A stretch of DNA of 40,480 nucleotides from Bog-756 sp052143895. Its GTDB lineage: Bacteria > Actinomycetota > Acidimicrobiia > Acidimicrobiales > RAAP-2. The position numbers and the translations under genes were made by a program. The DNA lies in the NCBI GenBank assembly GCA_052143895.1, contig JBKQRT010000249.1, positions 1-40,480 of the forward strand. Reading direction: 5' to 3'. Positions 7,806-14,719 of this stretch are shown here, in pieces; the first letter of the stretch is position 1; every line of letters starts with the position of its first letter. Below the pieces are notes generated by a model. It did not search any database and had not been told where the DNA came from. It saw nothing but the letters and a program-made list of their open reading frames with translations.

Positions 7806-8761
7806 GAGGGGCCTCCCGCCGCCGGTCCGGGTCCCACGTGGCCCATCAGATGGGGATCGCCGGCGTCGAACCCGTGGGTCAGGCTGAGGAACACGTCCTC
7901 GAGGCTGCCGCGTTCGTGCACGAGCTCGTAGATGACGATCTGGTGCTGCGCGGCGAAGGGGCCGAACCACTCGGGGGTGGCGCCGTCGATGACGAGGGTG
8001 TCGGGTGCGGTCTGGCGCCAGCCCACGGGGATGGCGTCGAGGGCGGCGGTGAGACGGGCCAGCTCCGGCGTGCGGATGCGCATGCCGGTACTGGTGCCGG
8101 CCCGGCTGGCCAGCTCGGCCAGGGTGGTCTGCAGGACGAGCTTGCCCTCGGAGACGATGACCACGTCGTCCACCGTCTCCTCCATCTCCGACAACAGGTG
8201 TGAGGAGACCAGGACGGCGTGGCCGATCGATGCCTGGTGGCGGATGAACGTGCGGAGCCACTGGATGCCCTGCGGATCGAGGCCGTTCGAGGGCTCGTCC
8301 AGGATGAGGATCTCCGGATCTCCGAGCAGGGCGGTGGCCAGTTGGAGGCGCTGGCGCATCCCGAGGGAGAACTTGCCCACCCGCCGCCTGGCGACGTCGG
8401 ACAGTCCGACCAGGTCGAGGGTCTCGTCGACCCGCGAGAGGGGGATGCCGGCACCGATGGCCACCATCTTCAGATGGTCACGTGCCCGACGCCCGGGGTG
8501 GAAGCTCGTCGCCTCAAGGACCGCACCCACGTGGTGGATCGGCTTCTCGATGTCGACATAGCGGCGACCGCTGAAGGTGGCGGTGCCTCCGCTGGCGGAC
8601 ACCAGGCCGAGCAGCATGCGCAGTGTGGTGGTCTTGCCCGAGCCGTTGGGACCGAGGAAGCCGGTGACCCGGCCGGGGGCCACCTCGAAGGACAGCCCGT
8701 CGACGGCCCGGACCGGCCCGAAGTGCTTGTACAGCCCGCTGACTTCAATGGCCGAGGTCAT
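7802..8761 (-). CDS. ABC transporter ATP-binding protein (DrrA/CcmA type)
   Basis: A 319-residue ATPase. Walker A GPNGSGKTT is at residues 37-45, the signature FSLGMRQRL at 131-139, Walker B ILILDEPSNGLDP at 151-163, and the H-loop His at 188 (SSHLL). A C-terminal extension of about 100 residues, typical of drug and antibiotic ABC-2 exporters, follows (MRIRTPELARLTAALDAIPV; FGPFAAQHQIVIYEL). It pairs with the permease immediately downstream (4-base overlap). The TetR gene upstream on the same strand, 100 bases away, may control or be co-transcribed with this exporter. Confidence 0.9.
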   Translation of the reverse strand: MTSAIEVSGLYKHFGPVRAVDGLSFEVAPGRVTGFLGPNGSGKTTTLRMLLGLVSASGGTATFSGRRYVDIEKPIHHVGAVLEATSFHPGRRARDHLKMVAIGAGIPLSRVDETLDLVGLSDVARRRVGKFSLGMRQRLQLATALLGDPEILILDEPSNGLDPQGIQWLRTFIRHQASIGHAVLVSSHLLSEMEETVDDVVIVSEGKLVLQTTLAELASRAGTSTGMRIRTPELARLTAALDAIPVGWRQTAPDTLVIDGATPEWFGPFAAQHQIVIYELVHERGSLEDVFLSLTHGFDAGDPHLMGHVGPGPAAGGPS

Positions 8762-8861
8762 GCCAGACCGTACTCCGGGTCACCCGCCGATCGGCGTCAT
8801 CACGGTCGCCGCGGCGCGGGCGGCGCGGGCGGCGCGGGCGTGCGTGAGCCCGGCTGTGTGC

Positions 8862-9464
8862 TCACACCCCGGCGTAGATGTCGGCGGGTAGCAGCAGCCC
8901 GATGGCCACCACCAGTTCATCGTGGACGCGTCCCATGTTGCTCCAGCCGTTGACCCAACCGACCAGTGCCGAGTACCACACGTGACCGAGGATTCGCGCC
9001 CGGTCGCTCAGGTTCGGCGGGTGGGGATCGCCGATGGCCCGGGTGATGATCCCCTCCATGAGCACCGACACCTGCTGCTGGCACTCGATGGCAGCGGGGT
9101 CGGGGGATGCCAGCGCGGTGAAGACGGCGCCCACCAGCTGCGGTTGCCGGCCCATCGAACGGAGCGCCCGGTCGAGCGCGTCGATGACACGCTCGGCGGC
9201 GGTGTCGCCCTGGGCCGGCAGCTGGGCGAGCCGGGTGTCCAGCTGCTCCACCCAGTGGACGAGGGCGGCGGCCAGCAGATGGTCCTTGCTGGTGAAGTAG
9301 CGGTAGACGGTCCCCATGGCGACGTCGGCCCGGGCGGCCACGTCGCGCATCTGCACGGCCTCATAGCCCCCGTCGAGGGCCAGCGCCATCGCTGCGTCGA
9401 TCACCCGCTGGCGTCGGGCTTGCTGGGCCCGCGTCAGGGCGCGCGGAACCGGACGGCTCACCAT
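8862..9464 (-). CDS. TetR-family regulator, KstR-like
   Basis: A 200-residue repressor. The N-terminal helix-turn-helix reads YEAVQMRDVAARADVAMGTV then YRYFTSKDHLLAAAL. From memory this closely resembles mycobacterial KstR, the cholesterol-regulon repressor (YDAVQMRAVAERADVAVGTL, YRYFPSKVHLL). The C-terminal half has the KstR-like signature of a Trp-rich helix (HVWYSALVGWVNGWSNM). Ligands of KstR are steroid CoA thioesters, which fits the steroid genes downstream. ATG 9464 has no ribosome site, but TAGGCT ends 8 bases before it, suggesting a leaderless mRNA. It is divergent from a second TetR gene, sharing a 134-bp promoter region that contains the CTGAC palindrome. Family certain, KstR kinship likely. 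Confidence 0.85.
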   Translation of the reverse strand: MVSRPVPRALTRAQQARRQRVIDAAMALALDGGYEAVQMRDVAARADVAMGTVYRYFTSKDHLLAAALVHWVEQLDTRLAQLPAQGDTAAERVIDALDRALRSMGRQPQLVGAVFTALASPDPAAIECQQQVSVLMEGIITRAIGDPHPPNLSDRARILGHVWYSALVGWVNGWSNMGRVHDELVVAIGLLLPADIYAGV

Positions 9465-9472
9465 GGCCCTTC

Positions 9473-9478
9473 AGCCTA
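9473..9478 (-). promoter_or_regulatory. -10 element of the KstR-like gene
   Basis: TAGGCT on the minus strand (TAnnnT), ending 8 bases before the ATG at 9464. No Shine-Dalgarno sequence separates them, so a leaderless transcript is likely. Confidence 0.45.
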
Positions 9479-9552
9479 CTCGTACGGGGAATTGGGCCCC
9501 GGACAGGGCCGGAGGTGCGCCGTTGCTGCCCGGACGGTCCGGTCCGGCGGTT

Positions 9553-9567
9553 CTGACGCCCCGTCAT
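9553..9567. promoter_or_regulatory. palindromic operator copy 1 (TetR2 promoter)
   Basis: CTGACGCCCCGTCAT matches the CTGACnnnCCGTCAG consensus with one mismatch at the last base. It covers the place of the -35 box (9562-9567) for the TACCAT -10 element at 9585-9590. That is a typical repressor position, and it suggests autoregulation by one or both of the divergent TetR proteins. Confidence 0.65.
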
Positions 9568-9584
9568 CTCCGGGCTCCCCTCAC

Positions 9585-9590
9585 TACCAT
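9585..9590 (+). promoter_or_regulatory. -10 element of the second TetR gene
   Basis: TACCAT (TAnnnT), 8 bases before the ATG at 9599, with no ribosome-binding site between. The same hexamer precedes the CHAP gene at 25112. A leaderless start is inferred. Confidence 0.5.
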
Positions 9591-9598
9591 GGGCCGCC

Positions 9599-10420
9599 AT
9601 GCCGCCCGCCGAGGACCCCGAGCTGATCGCCACCACCGACGGGCGGGTGCCGGGGCGCCGGGGCCGGGCCACCCGCCAACGGCTGCTCGAGTGCACGACC
9701 GAGCTGTTGGTGGCAACACCGTGGCGCTCCATCAAGGTGATCGACATCGCCCGCCAGGCCGGGACCTCGCCCGCCACCTTCTACCAGTACTTCGAGAACG
9801 TCGAGGCGGCCATCACCGTGCTGGCCGAGGAGCTCGTCGAGGGGGCCGGGGTGCTGGCCGGCCTGGTGGACGGGGACTGGTCGGAGGAGCGGAGCTGGGG
9901 CACAGCGGTGGCCGTCGTCGAGGGTTTCATGGACTACTGGGAGCGCAACCGGGCCGTGTTCCGGGTAGTCGAGCTGACCACCGTCGAAGGCGACCTGCGC
10001 TTCCAGGGGCTGCGCGTGCGGGCCCTCAACGCGGTCACGGTCACCCTGGCCCGGGTCATCGCCACCATCGGCGGCGATGCCGGCTCGCCCGCCGGGTCCG
10101 ACCCGATGGCCGCCGCCGGCACGCTGATCGCCATGATGGCCCAGGTCGCCGGCCACCGGTACGGCTTCGAGTTCTGGGGCATCCGCACCGCGTCGCTGGT
10201 CGACAGCCAGGCCCGCCTCCTGCACTGGTCCGTCACCGGCCGTCCGGCGCCGGCCGGCGCCCGGGTGCCCGGGTCGGAGACGCCGCCGCCGCGCACCGGT
10301 CCGGTGGTGGGCGGGGGCGCGGCCTCCGCCCGCACGGCCCAGGTGAAGGCGGCCTCGGCCAAGGCGGCGGCTAAGGCGGCGGCCAAGGGGCCACGGGCGA
10401 GGACGACGCCCACGCCGTAG
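9599..10420 (+). CDS. TetR-family regulator with Lys/Ala-rich tail
   Basis: A 273-residue protein. The helix-turn-helix lies at about residues 20-65 (RATRQRLLECTTELLVATPW; IKVIDIARQAGTSPATFYQY; then FENVEAAITVL). The ligand domain extends to about residue 215 and carries a long helix, FMDYWERNRAVFRVVELTTV, often seen in TetR proteins controlling fatty-acid or steroid catabolism. The last 60 residues are unusual: a Pro/Gly-rich linker, then AQVKAASAKAAAKAAAKGPR, a histone-tail-like basic stretch. The gene has the CTGAC palindrome over its predicted -35 box, so it is the best candidate repressor for the six-site regulon in this window. It is not obviously KstR2. The divergent KstR-like protein is the alternative binder. 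Confidence 0.85.
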   Translation: MPPAEDPELIATTDGRVPGRRGRATRQRLLECTTELLVATPWRSIKVIDIARQAGTSPATFYQYFENVEAAITVLAEELVEGAGVLAGLVDGDWSEERSWGTAVAVVEGFMDYWERNRAVFRVVELTTVEGDLRFQGLRVRALNAVTVTLARVIATIGGDAGSPAGSDPMAAAGTLIAMMAQVAGHRYGFEFWGIRTASLVDSQARLLHWSVTGRPAPAGARVPGSETPPPRTGPVVGGGAASARTAQVKAASAKAAAKAAAKGPRARTTPTP

Positions 10421-10444
10421 CCGCCCGGCTCCGACCCTCGGCGG

Positions 10445-11443
10445 TCAGCGCACCGCCACCGGGTTGACCGGCGAGCCGAGCCCGTTGGTGAAGGGCAGCG
10501 GGGTGGCGTCGAGGAGGAACTCGTAGCGGCCGTCCTGCGCGCAGGCGTCGGCCAACTCGTCGAGGAACCAGTTCTGGCCCTGGGTCATCCCCATCTCGAC
10601 CAGGTGCAGCAGGTGGACCGGGAGGTAGAGGGCCTCGTCCTCGCACGGGTAGACCTCGAGCACCATGGTGTCGGTGGCCACGGCGGCCACGTCGCGGGCG
10701 TGGAACCACTCGGCCGTGGCCACGGTGAGCCCGGGGGTGGGCCACGTGTAGGCCACGAGGTCGCGGACGGGTGGCGCCCCCCCGAGGCCGGGCCGACCGG
10801 GCAGCGCCAGATGGGCGGCCTGGCCGGTGCGCACCAGCACCACGTCGCCGGGCGCCACGTGCACGCGTCCCAGTGCACAGGCGGCATCGAGGTCGTCAGG
10901 AGTGACGGGGTAGCCAGGCTCGAGGATCTCCACCCCCTTGGCCCGGGGCACGTCGAGGAGCACCCCGCGCGAGACGAGGGTGCGGACGAGGTGGATGCCC
11001 AGCTTGGCGGCGCCGCCGTCGGTCACCGACGATGCCGGGAACCCGTTGTAGAGCCGCGGCCCATCGGGACCGGCGCCGTAGGCGGCGTGGGCGAGCGCGT
11101 CCCAGTGGGTGGCGCACTGGGTGGCGAGGGTGACCACGTCCTCCGACGACGCGATCCAGGCCGGGTCCGGGCTGAGCGGGTTGTTGACGTAGATCATGGT
11201 CCGAGTCGGGTTGACGCGGCCCTTGATGAAGCCCATCTGGATGCCCTCGTCTGCCGACAGGGGCAGCCCGAGCGGGAAAGCGCGTCCGTCACGAACCGCG
11301 GCCACACCACGGAGCCGGGCGGCCGAATCGACCAGGTTGAGCGTGCCGATCTGGTCGTCGGGGCCCCACCGCCCCCAGTTGCTCACCCGCGTGGCCACCT
11401 CGGCAAAGGACGCCGGGATCGAGGGCGGGACCGGGACGGGCAC
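10445..11443 (-). CDS. cyclase-family metal-dependent hydrolase (kynurenine formamidase-like)
   Basis: A 332-residue member of the cyclase/kynurenine formamidase family (Pfam Cyclase). The metal site normally reads HxGTHxDxxxH; here ATHWDALAHAAYG keeps His, Asp and the second His. The substrate loop GVLLDVPRAKG and later GDVVLVRTGQAAH are also characteristic. Similar genes occur widely in actinobacterial aromatic and steroid clusters, with unknown amide, ester or lactone substrates. Start GTG 11443 is chosen with AGAAAGG upstream; the longer in-frame ORF back to 11752 runs antisense through the next gene and is not credible. The 24-base gap to the TetR2 stop shows the two converge. Confidence 0.75.
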   Translation of the reverse strand: MPVPVPPSIPASFAEVATRVSNWGRWGPDDQIGTLNLVDSAARLRGVAAVRDGRAFPLGLPLSADEGIQMGFIKGRVNPTRTMIYVNNPLSPDPAWIASSEDVVTLATQCATHWDALAHAAYGAGPDGPRLYNGFPASSVTDGGAAKLGIHLVRTLVSRGVLLDVPRAKGVEILEPGYPVTPDDLDAACALGRVHVAPGDVVLVRTGQAAHLALPGRPGLGGAPPVRDLVAYTWPTPGLTVATAEWFHARDVAAVATDTMVLEVYPCEDEALYLPVHLLHLVEMGMTQGQNWFLDELADACAQDGRYEFLLDATPLPFTNGLGSPVNPVAVR

Positions 11444-11474
11444 GCACCTTTCTAACCCATTCGCGCAACAGTTT

Positions 11475-11491
11475 TCGGCCGACCCGGCCGA
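11475..11491. promoter_or_regulatory. inverted repeat in the cyclase/CAP divergent promoter
   Basis: TCGGCCG-ACC-CGGCCGA is a 7+7 perfect inverted repeat in the 95-bp gap between the two divergent genes. It is a candidate operator, distinct from the CTGAC motif; GC-rich palindromes occur by chance at this base composition. Confidence 0.3.
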
Positions 11492-11538
11492 TAGAGATCT
11501 TCGAGGGGCCCGATCGAATCCTTGAAGGGGCCGAGGCC

Positions 11539-13125
11539 ATGCACAGAATCCACCCAGTCCGAACCCGAGCGCTCCTGCGCCGCGTTGCCGCATCTGTCGG
11601 GACACGACGCGGGCCGGCCGGGGACCGCACCCGCGTGTCCCGCCGGGCGGTGCCGGCGCTCGTCCTGGCCCTCGGGCTCGGCGCCCTGGCGGGCGGCGTC
11701 CCGACGACGCTGTCCGTGCTGCACGCGGCCCCGGCCCAAGCCGCCGCCCCACCCCCGGTGGCCGCGGTCCAGTCGCTCTACGCCCAGGACCTGGTGGCGA
11801 GGATCAACGCCGAGCGCGGCGCCCGCGACTCGGGGGCCGTGCCCGTCCCCCAGCTGCAGGTGGACCCCGGGCTGGAGGCCGCCGCCCAGGCCTGGTCGGC
11901 CCATCTGGCCGCCATGGGCACCGTGGCCGATCCGCCGCTCGGCGGCTGCACGGGCGACCCCACCCAGATCTGCGCCTTCGCCGCCAACTCCGGCGACTCC
12001 GGCGACGGCTTCTGGCCGGGTGACGGCTCGGACGGCATGGCTGCCGACTACATGGGCTCGGCCGGCCACCGCCAAAACGAGCTCGGTGCCGCCTACGAGT
12101 ACGTCGGCGTGGGCGTGACCTGCAGCGCCAACCAGGCGTGGACGGTCGAGCTGTTCGGCTACGCCTACGGCGACTACCCCTCCGCCAATGCCCGCCAGGT
12201 CAGCCAGGACTCGACGCAGGGTGACCCCGTCCCGGCCACCCCGATGGTGGCCGGGACCCAGACCGGCGACCCGGTCTACTGCCCGGGGCAGACCATCGGC
12301 CCGAACGGGCAGGTGACCGCCACTGGCGGCCAGTACCCGTACCCGTACGCCGTCGCCGGCGTCCCCGGCGAGCCCAACGGTGACGCGCCGGCCCCGGTGG
12401 TCGGGATGGCCGCCACCCCGGACGGGAAGGGCTACTGGCTGGCCCGGGCCGACGGCTCGGTCTCGGCCCACGGCGACGCCGTCAACGACGGCTCCATGGC
12501 GGGGACGCCGCTCAACGCGCCCGTCGCCCACATCGTGTCCACCCCGGACGGGAAGGGCTACTGGCTGGTGGCCAGCGACGGTGGCATCTTCAGCTTCGGC
12601 GACGCCACGTTCTACGGCTCGATGGGCGGGCACCCGCTCGACGCACCCGTGGTGGGCATTGCCCCGACGCCGGACGGCGGAGGCTACTGGCTGGTGGCCA
12701 GCGACGGTGGCATCTTCAGCTTCGGCGACGCCACGTTCTACGGCTCGATGGGCGGGCACCCGCTCAACGCGCCGGTGGTGGGGATGGCCGCCGACCACGC
12801 CACCGGCGGCTACTGGCTGGTCGGAAGCGACGGCGGGATCTTCTCCTTCAACGCCCCCTTCGACGGCTCGACCGGCAGCCTCCGGCTGGACCAGCCGGTC
12901 AACGGCATGGCCGCCACCCCCGACGGCGGGGGCTACTGGTTCGTGGCCTCCGACGGCGGCATCTTCAGCTTCGGCGACGCCCGGTTCGCCGGCAGCACCG
13001 GGGGGATGGCCCTCGACGCACCAGTGGTGGGCATGGCTGGTGACGGTTCCGACGACGGCTACTGGCTGGTCGGCGCCGACGGTGGCGTGTTCTCGTTCGG
13101 CGCGCCGTTCTACGGCGCCGGCTGA
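11539..13125 (+). CDS. secreted CAP/SCP-domain protein with YWLV-DGG repeats
   Basis: A 528-residue exported protein. The N-terminus is basic (MHRIHPVRTRALLRRV), with a hydrophobic core VPALVLALGLGALAGG and likely cleavage after APAQA. Residues of about 78-215 form a CAP/SCP (PR-1) domain: LVARINAERGARDSGAVPV, then AAAQAWSAHLAAMG, AGHRQNELGAAYEYVGVGV and WTVELFGYAYGDY. Residues of about 289-528 hold 42-residue repeats (VVGMAATPDGGGYWLVASDG; GIFSFGDATFYGSMGGHPL), presumably a beta-propeller-like surface domain; two adjacent copies share 84 identical bases. The ATG is preceded by AAGGGG. CAP domains bind lipids or sterols in some families, intriguing beside steroid genes but unproven. Its stop lies in a hairpin shared with the convergent aldehyde dehydrogenase. 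Confidence 0.8.
   Translation: MHRIHPVRTRALLRRVAASVGTRRGPAGDRTRVSRRAVPALVLALGLGALAGGVPTTLSVLHAAPAQAAAPPPVAAVQSLYAQDLVARINAERGARDSGAVPVPQLQVDPGLEAAAQAWSAHLAAMGTVADPPLGGCTGDPTQICAFAANSGDSGDGFWPGDGSDGMAADYMGSAGHRQNELGAAYEYVGVGVTCSANQAWTVELFGYAYGDYPSANARQVSQDSTQGDPVPATPMVAGTQTGDPVYCPGQTIGPNGQVTATGGQYPYPYAVAGVPGEPNGDAPAPVVGMAATPDGKGYWLARADGSVSAHGDAVNDGSMAGTPLNAPVAHIVSTPDGKGYWLVASDGGIFSFGDATFYGSMGGHPLDAPVVGIAPTPDGGGYWLVASDGGIFSFGDATFYGSMGGHPLNAPVVGMAADHATGGYWLVGSDGGIFSFNAPFDGSTGSLRLDQPVNGMAATPDGGGYWFVASDGGIFSFGDARFAGSTGGMALDAPVVGMAGDGSDDGYWLVGADGGVFSFGAPFYGAG
12556..12765 (+). repeat. duplicated 126-bp repeat unit within the CAP protein gene
   Basis: Bases 12556-12639 and 12682-12765 are identical over 84 nt, at a spacing of exactly 126 nt (42 codons). 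Other units in the same gene have diverged, so this is a recent duplication or gene conversion. Confidence 0.9.
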
Positions 13126-13137
13126 CCCTCAGCCGGC
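13117..13137. terminator. bidirectional hairpin containing both stop codons
   Basis: GCCGGCTGA-CCC-TCAGCCGGC: a 9-bp perfect stem with a 3-base loop. The TGA of the CAP gene (13123-13125) and the TGA of the aldehyde dehydrogenase (13131-13129, minus) both lie in the stem, so one hairpin serves both convergent genes. No U-tract. Confidence 0.6.
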
Positions 13138-14598
13138 CCAGATGATCGACTGCAGCTCCGAGTAGGCCTCGAGGCTGTAGTCACCGCCGTCCCGGCCGAT
13201 GCCGCTCATCTTGAACCCACCGAACGGCGCGTCCATGTTGCGCTGGGCGGTGTTGATGCCGACATGGCCGGCCCGCAGTAGCTTCGCCGCCCGGAACGCC
13301 CGGGCGGTGTCGCCGGAGAACACGTAGTCGTAGAGACCGAACTCCGAGTCGTTGGCGATGGCGATGCCCTCCTCCTCGTCGTCGAAGGGGATGGCCACCA
13401 CCACCGGTCCGAAGATCTCCTCGCGGGCCGTCGTCATGTCGTTGGTGCCGGTGATCAGTGTCGGCTCGACGTAGTAGCCCGTTTCGAGGTGCTCCGGGCG
13501 GCCGCCCCCGACCACGATCTCGCCCTGCCGGCGACCGCTCTCGATGTGGTCGAGGACACGCTGGCGCTGGGCGGCCGAGATGAGCGGGCCGACCACCGTC
13601 TCGAGCTCGGTCGGGTCGCCGATCTTGAGGTGGCCGGCGAACCGGGACAGGCCCTCGACCACCTGGTCGAAGATGCTCCGCTGCACCACGGCGCGGGTGG
13701 GGGCGGTGCAGATCTGCCCGGAGTGGAAGGCCCAGGTCGAGCCGATGGCGGTGACCACCGACTTGATGTCGGCGTCATCGAAGACCACGGCGGCGCCCTT
13801 GCCCCCGAGCTCCATGAGCATCCGCTTCATGGTGGGGGCCCCGGCGGCGGCGATGCGCTGGCCGACGGCCGTCGACCCGGTGAAGGACACCATGTCGACG
13901 TCGGGCGACGTGGTCAGGACCGAGGCCGGCTCGGGCCCGGAGGCGTTCACCAGGTTGACCACGCCCGGTGGGAACCCGACGTCCTCGAGCACCCGGGCCA
14001 GCTCGACGATGGCCAGCGGGTCCTGGGGGGCGGGCTTCATGATGACCGTGTTGCCCATGGCGAGGGCCGGTGCCACCTTGCCGGCCATGTTGGTCAGCGG
14101 GAAGTTGTAGCTGGCGATGGCGGCGACCACCCCCACCGGCTGGCGGTAGGCCAGGGCGCTGATCAGACCACCGGGAGCGAGAGGGGTGGCCGCCGTGGCG
14201 ATCGGCGGCAGCATCGACTCCTGAACGTGGCGGATGTCCCGCGAGAAGCGCTCGAACCGGTCGGCACAGACCGGCACCTGCATGCGTGAGCCCACCGCCG
14301 CCGTGGCGCCCGTCTCGGCGATGACCAGCGGCACCAGCTCGTCGTTCTTGAGCCGGATGGCTGCGCTGGCCGCCTTCAACAGAGCCAGCCGCTCCTCCAC
14401 CGGGGTGGCGGCCCAAGCCGGGAACGCCTCTCGGGCGGCGGCCGCGGCGGCGGCGGCGTCATCCGCCGACGCGTCCGGGGCCTGCCCCACCACCTGCTCG
14501 GTGGCCGGGTTGACGATGTCGTAGGTGCCGTTGCCGGGGTCGACCCACTTGCCGCCGATCAGCAGCTGCGTCTCGTCCCTGGTGACTTGACTACCCAT
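13129..14598 (-). CDS. NAD(P)-dependent aldehyde dehydrogenase
   Basis: A 489-residue class 3-type ALDH fold. Visible residues: Asn165 (SYNFPLTN, oxyanion), Lys188 (IMKPAPQDP, cofactor), GSTAVG at 241-246, general base Glu263 (MELGGKGAAVVF), and nucleophile Cys297 (HSGQICTAPTRA). The C-terminal signature EEIFGPVVVAIPF follows. It oxidises an aldehyde to the acid; the substrate is unknown, but steroid side-chain or lipid aldehydes fit the context. ATG 14598 has AAAGGGGA just upstream. The CTGAC operator at 14654-14668 lies about 55 bases before the start, which places the gene in the same regulon as the steroid genes. Confidence 0.9.
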   Translation of the reverse strand: MGSQVTRDETQLLIGGKWVDPGNGTYDIVNPATEQVVGQAPDASADDAAAAAAAAREAFPAWAATPVEERLALLKAASAAIRLKNDELVPLVIAETGATAAVGSRMQVPVCADRFERFSRDIRHVQESMLPPIATAATPLAPGGLISALAYRQPVGVVAAIASYNFPLTNMAGKVAPALAMGNTVIMKPAPQDPLAIVELARVLEDVGFPPGVVNLVNASGPEPASVLTTSPDVDMVSFTGSTAVGQRIAAAGAPTMKRMLMELGGKGAAVVFDDADIKSVVTAIGSTWAFHSGQICTAPTRAVVQRSIFDQVVEGLSRFAGHLKIGDPTELETVVGPLISAAQRQRVLDHIESGRRQGEIVVGGGRPEHLETGYYVEPTLITGTNDMTTAREEIFGPVVVAIPFDDEEEGIAIANDSEFGLYDYVFSGDTARAFRAAKLLRAGHVGINTAQRNMDAPFGGFKMSGIGRDGGDYSLEAYSELQSIIWAG

Positions 14599-14653
14599 GG
14601 TGGGTCCCCTTTCGCGGTGGTGGATGGCGCTCGGCGGGGTGACCGCTACCGAT

Positions 14654-14668
14654 CTGACGCGCCGTCAG
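14654..14668. promoter_or_regulatory. palindromic operator copy 2 (aldehyde dehydrogenase promoter)
   Basis: CTGACGCGCCGTCAG, with perfect 6-bp arms around CGC. It stands in the 121-bp gap between the aldehyde dehydrogenase start and the stop of the upstream amidohydrolase, so it can only serve the dehydrogenase. Confidence 0.7.
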
Positions 14669-14719
14669 CAGTGTAGGTCGTCGACACACGGGCGACAGAT
14701 CGTCCCGGGCCGGTGCGGC

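Noticed and set aside
8811..8839. Tandem GGCGCGGGC units between TetR and ABC genes
   Set aside because: Real three-copy simple repeat but short and GC-only; no function can be argued.
9465..9598. A classical KstR or KstR2 operator between the TetR genes
   Set aside because: I found no AACnnGTT or CAAGnnCTTG palindrome in this gap; only the CTGAC motif is present.
10445..11752. Longer version of the cyclase gene
   Set aside because: The extra N-terminus is Arg/Gly/Pro-rich and overlaps the signal-peptide region of the divergent CAP gene.
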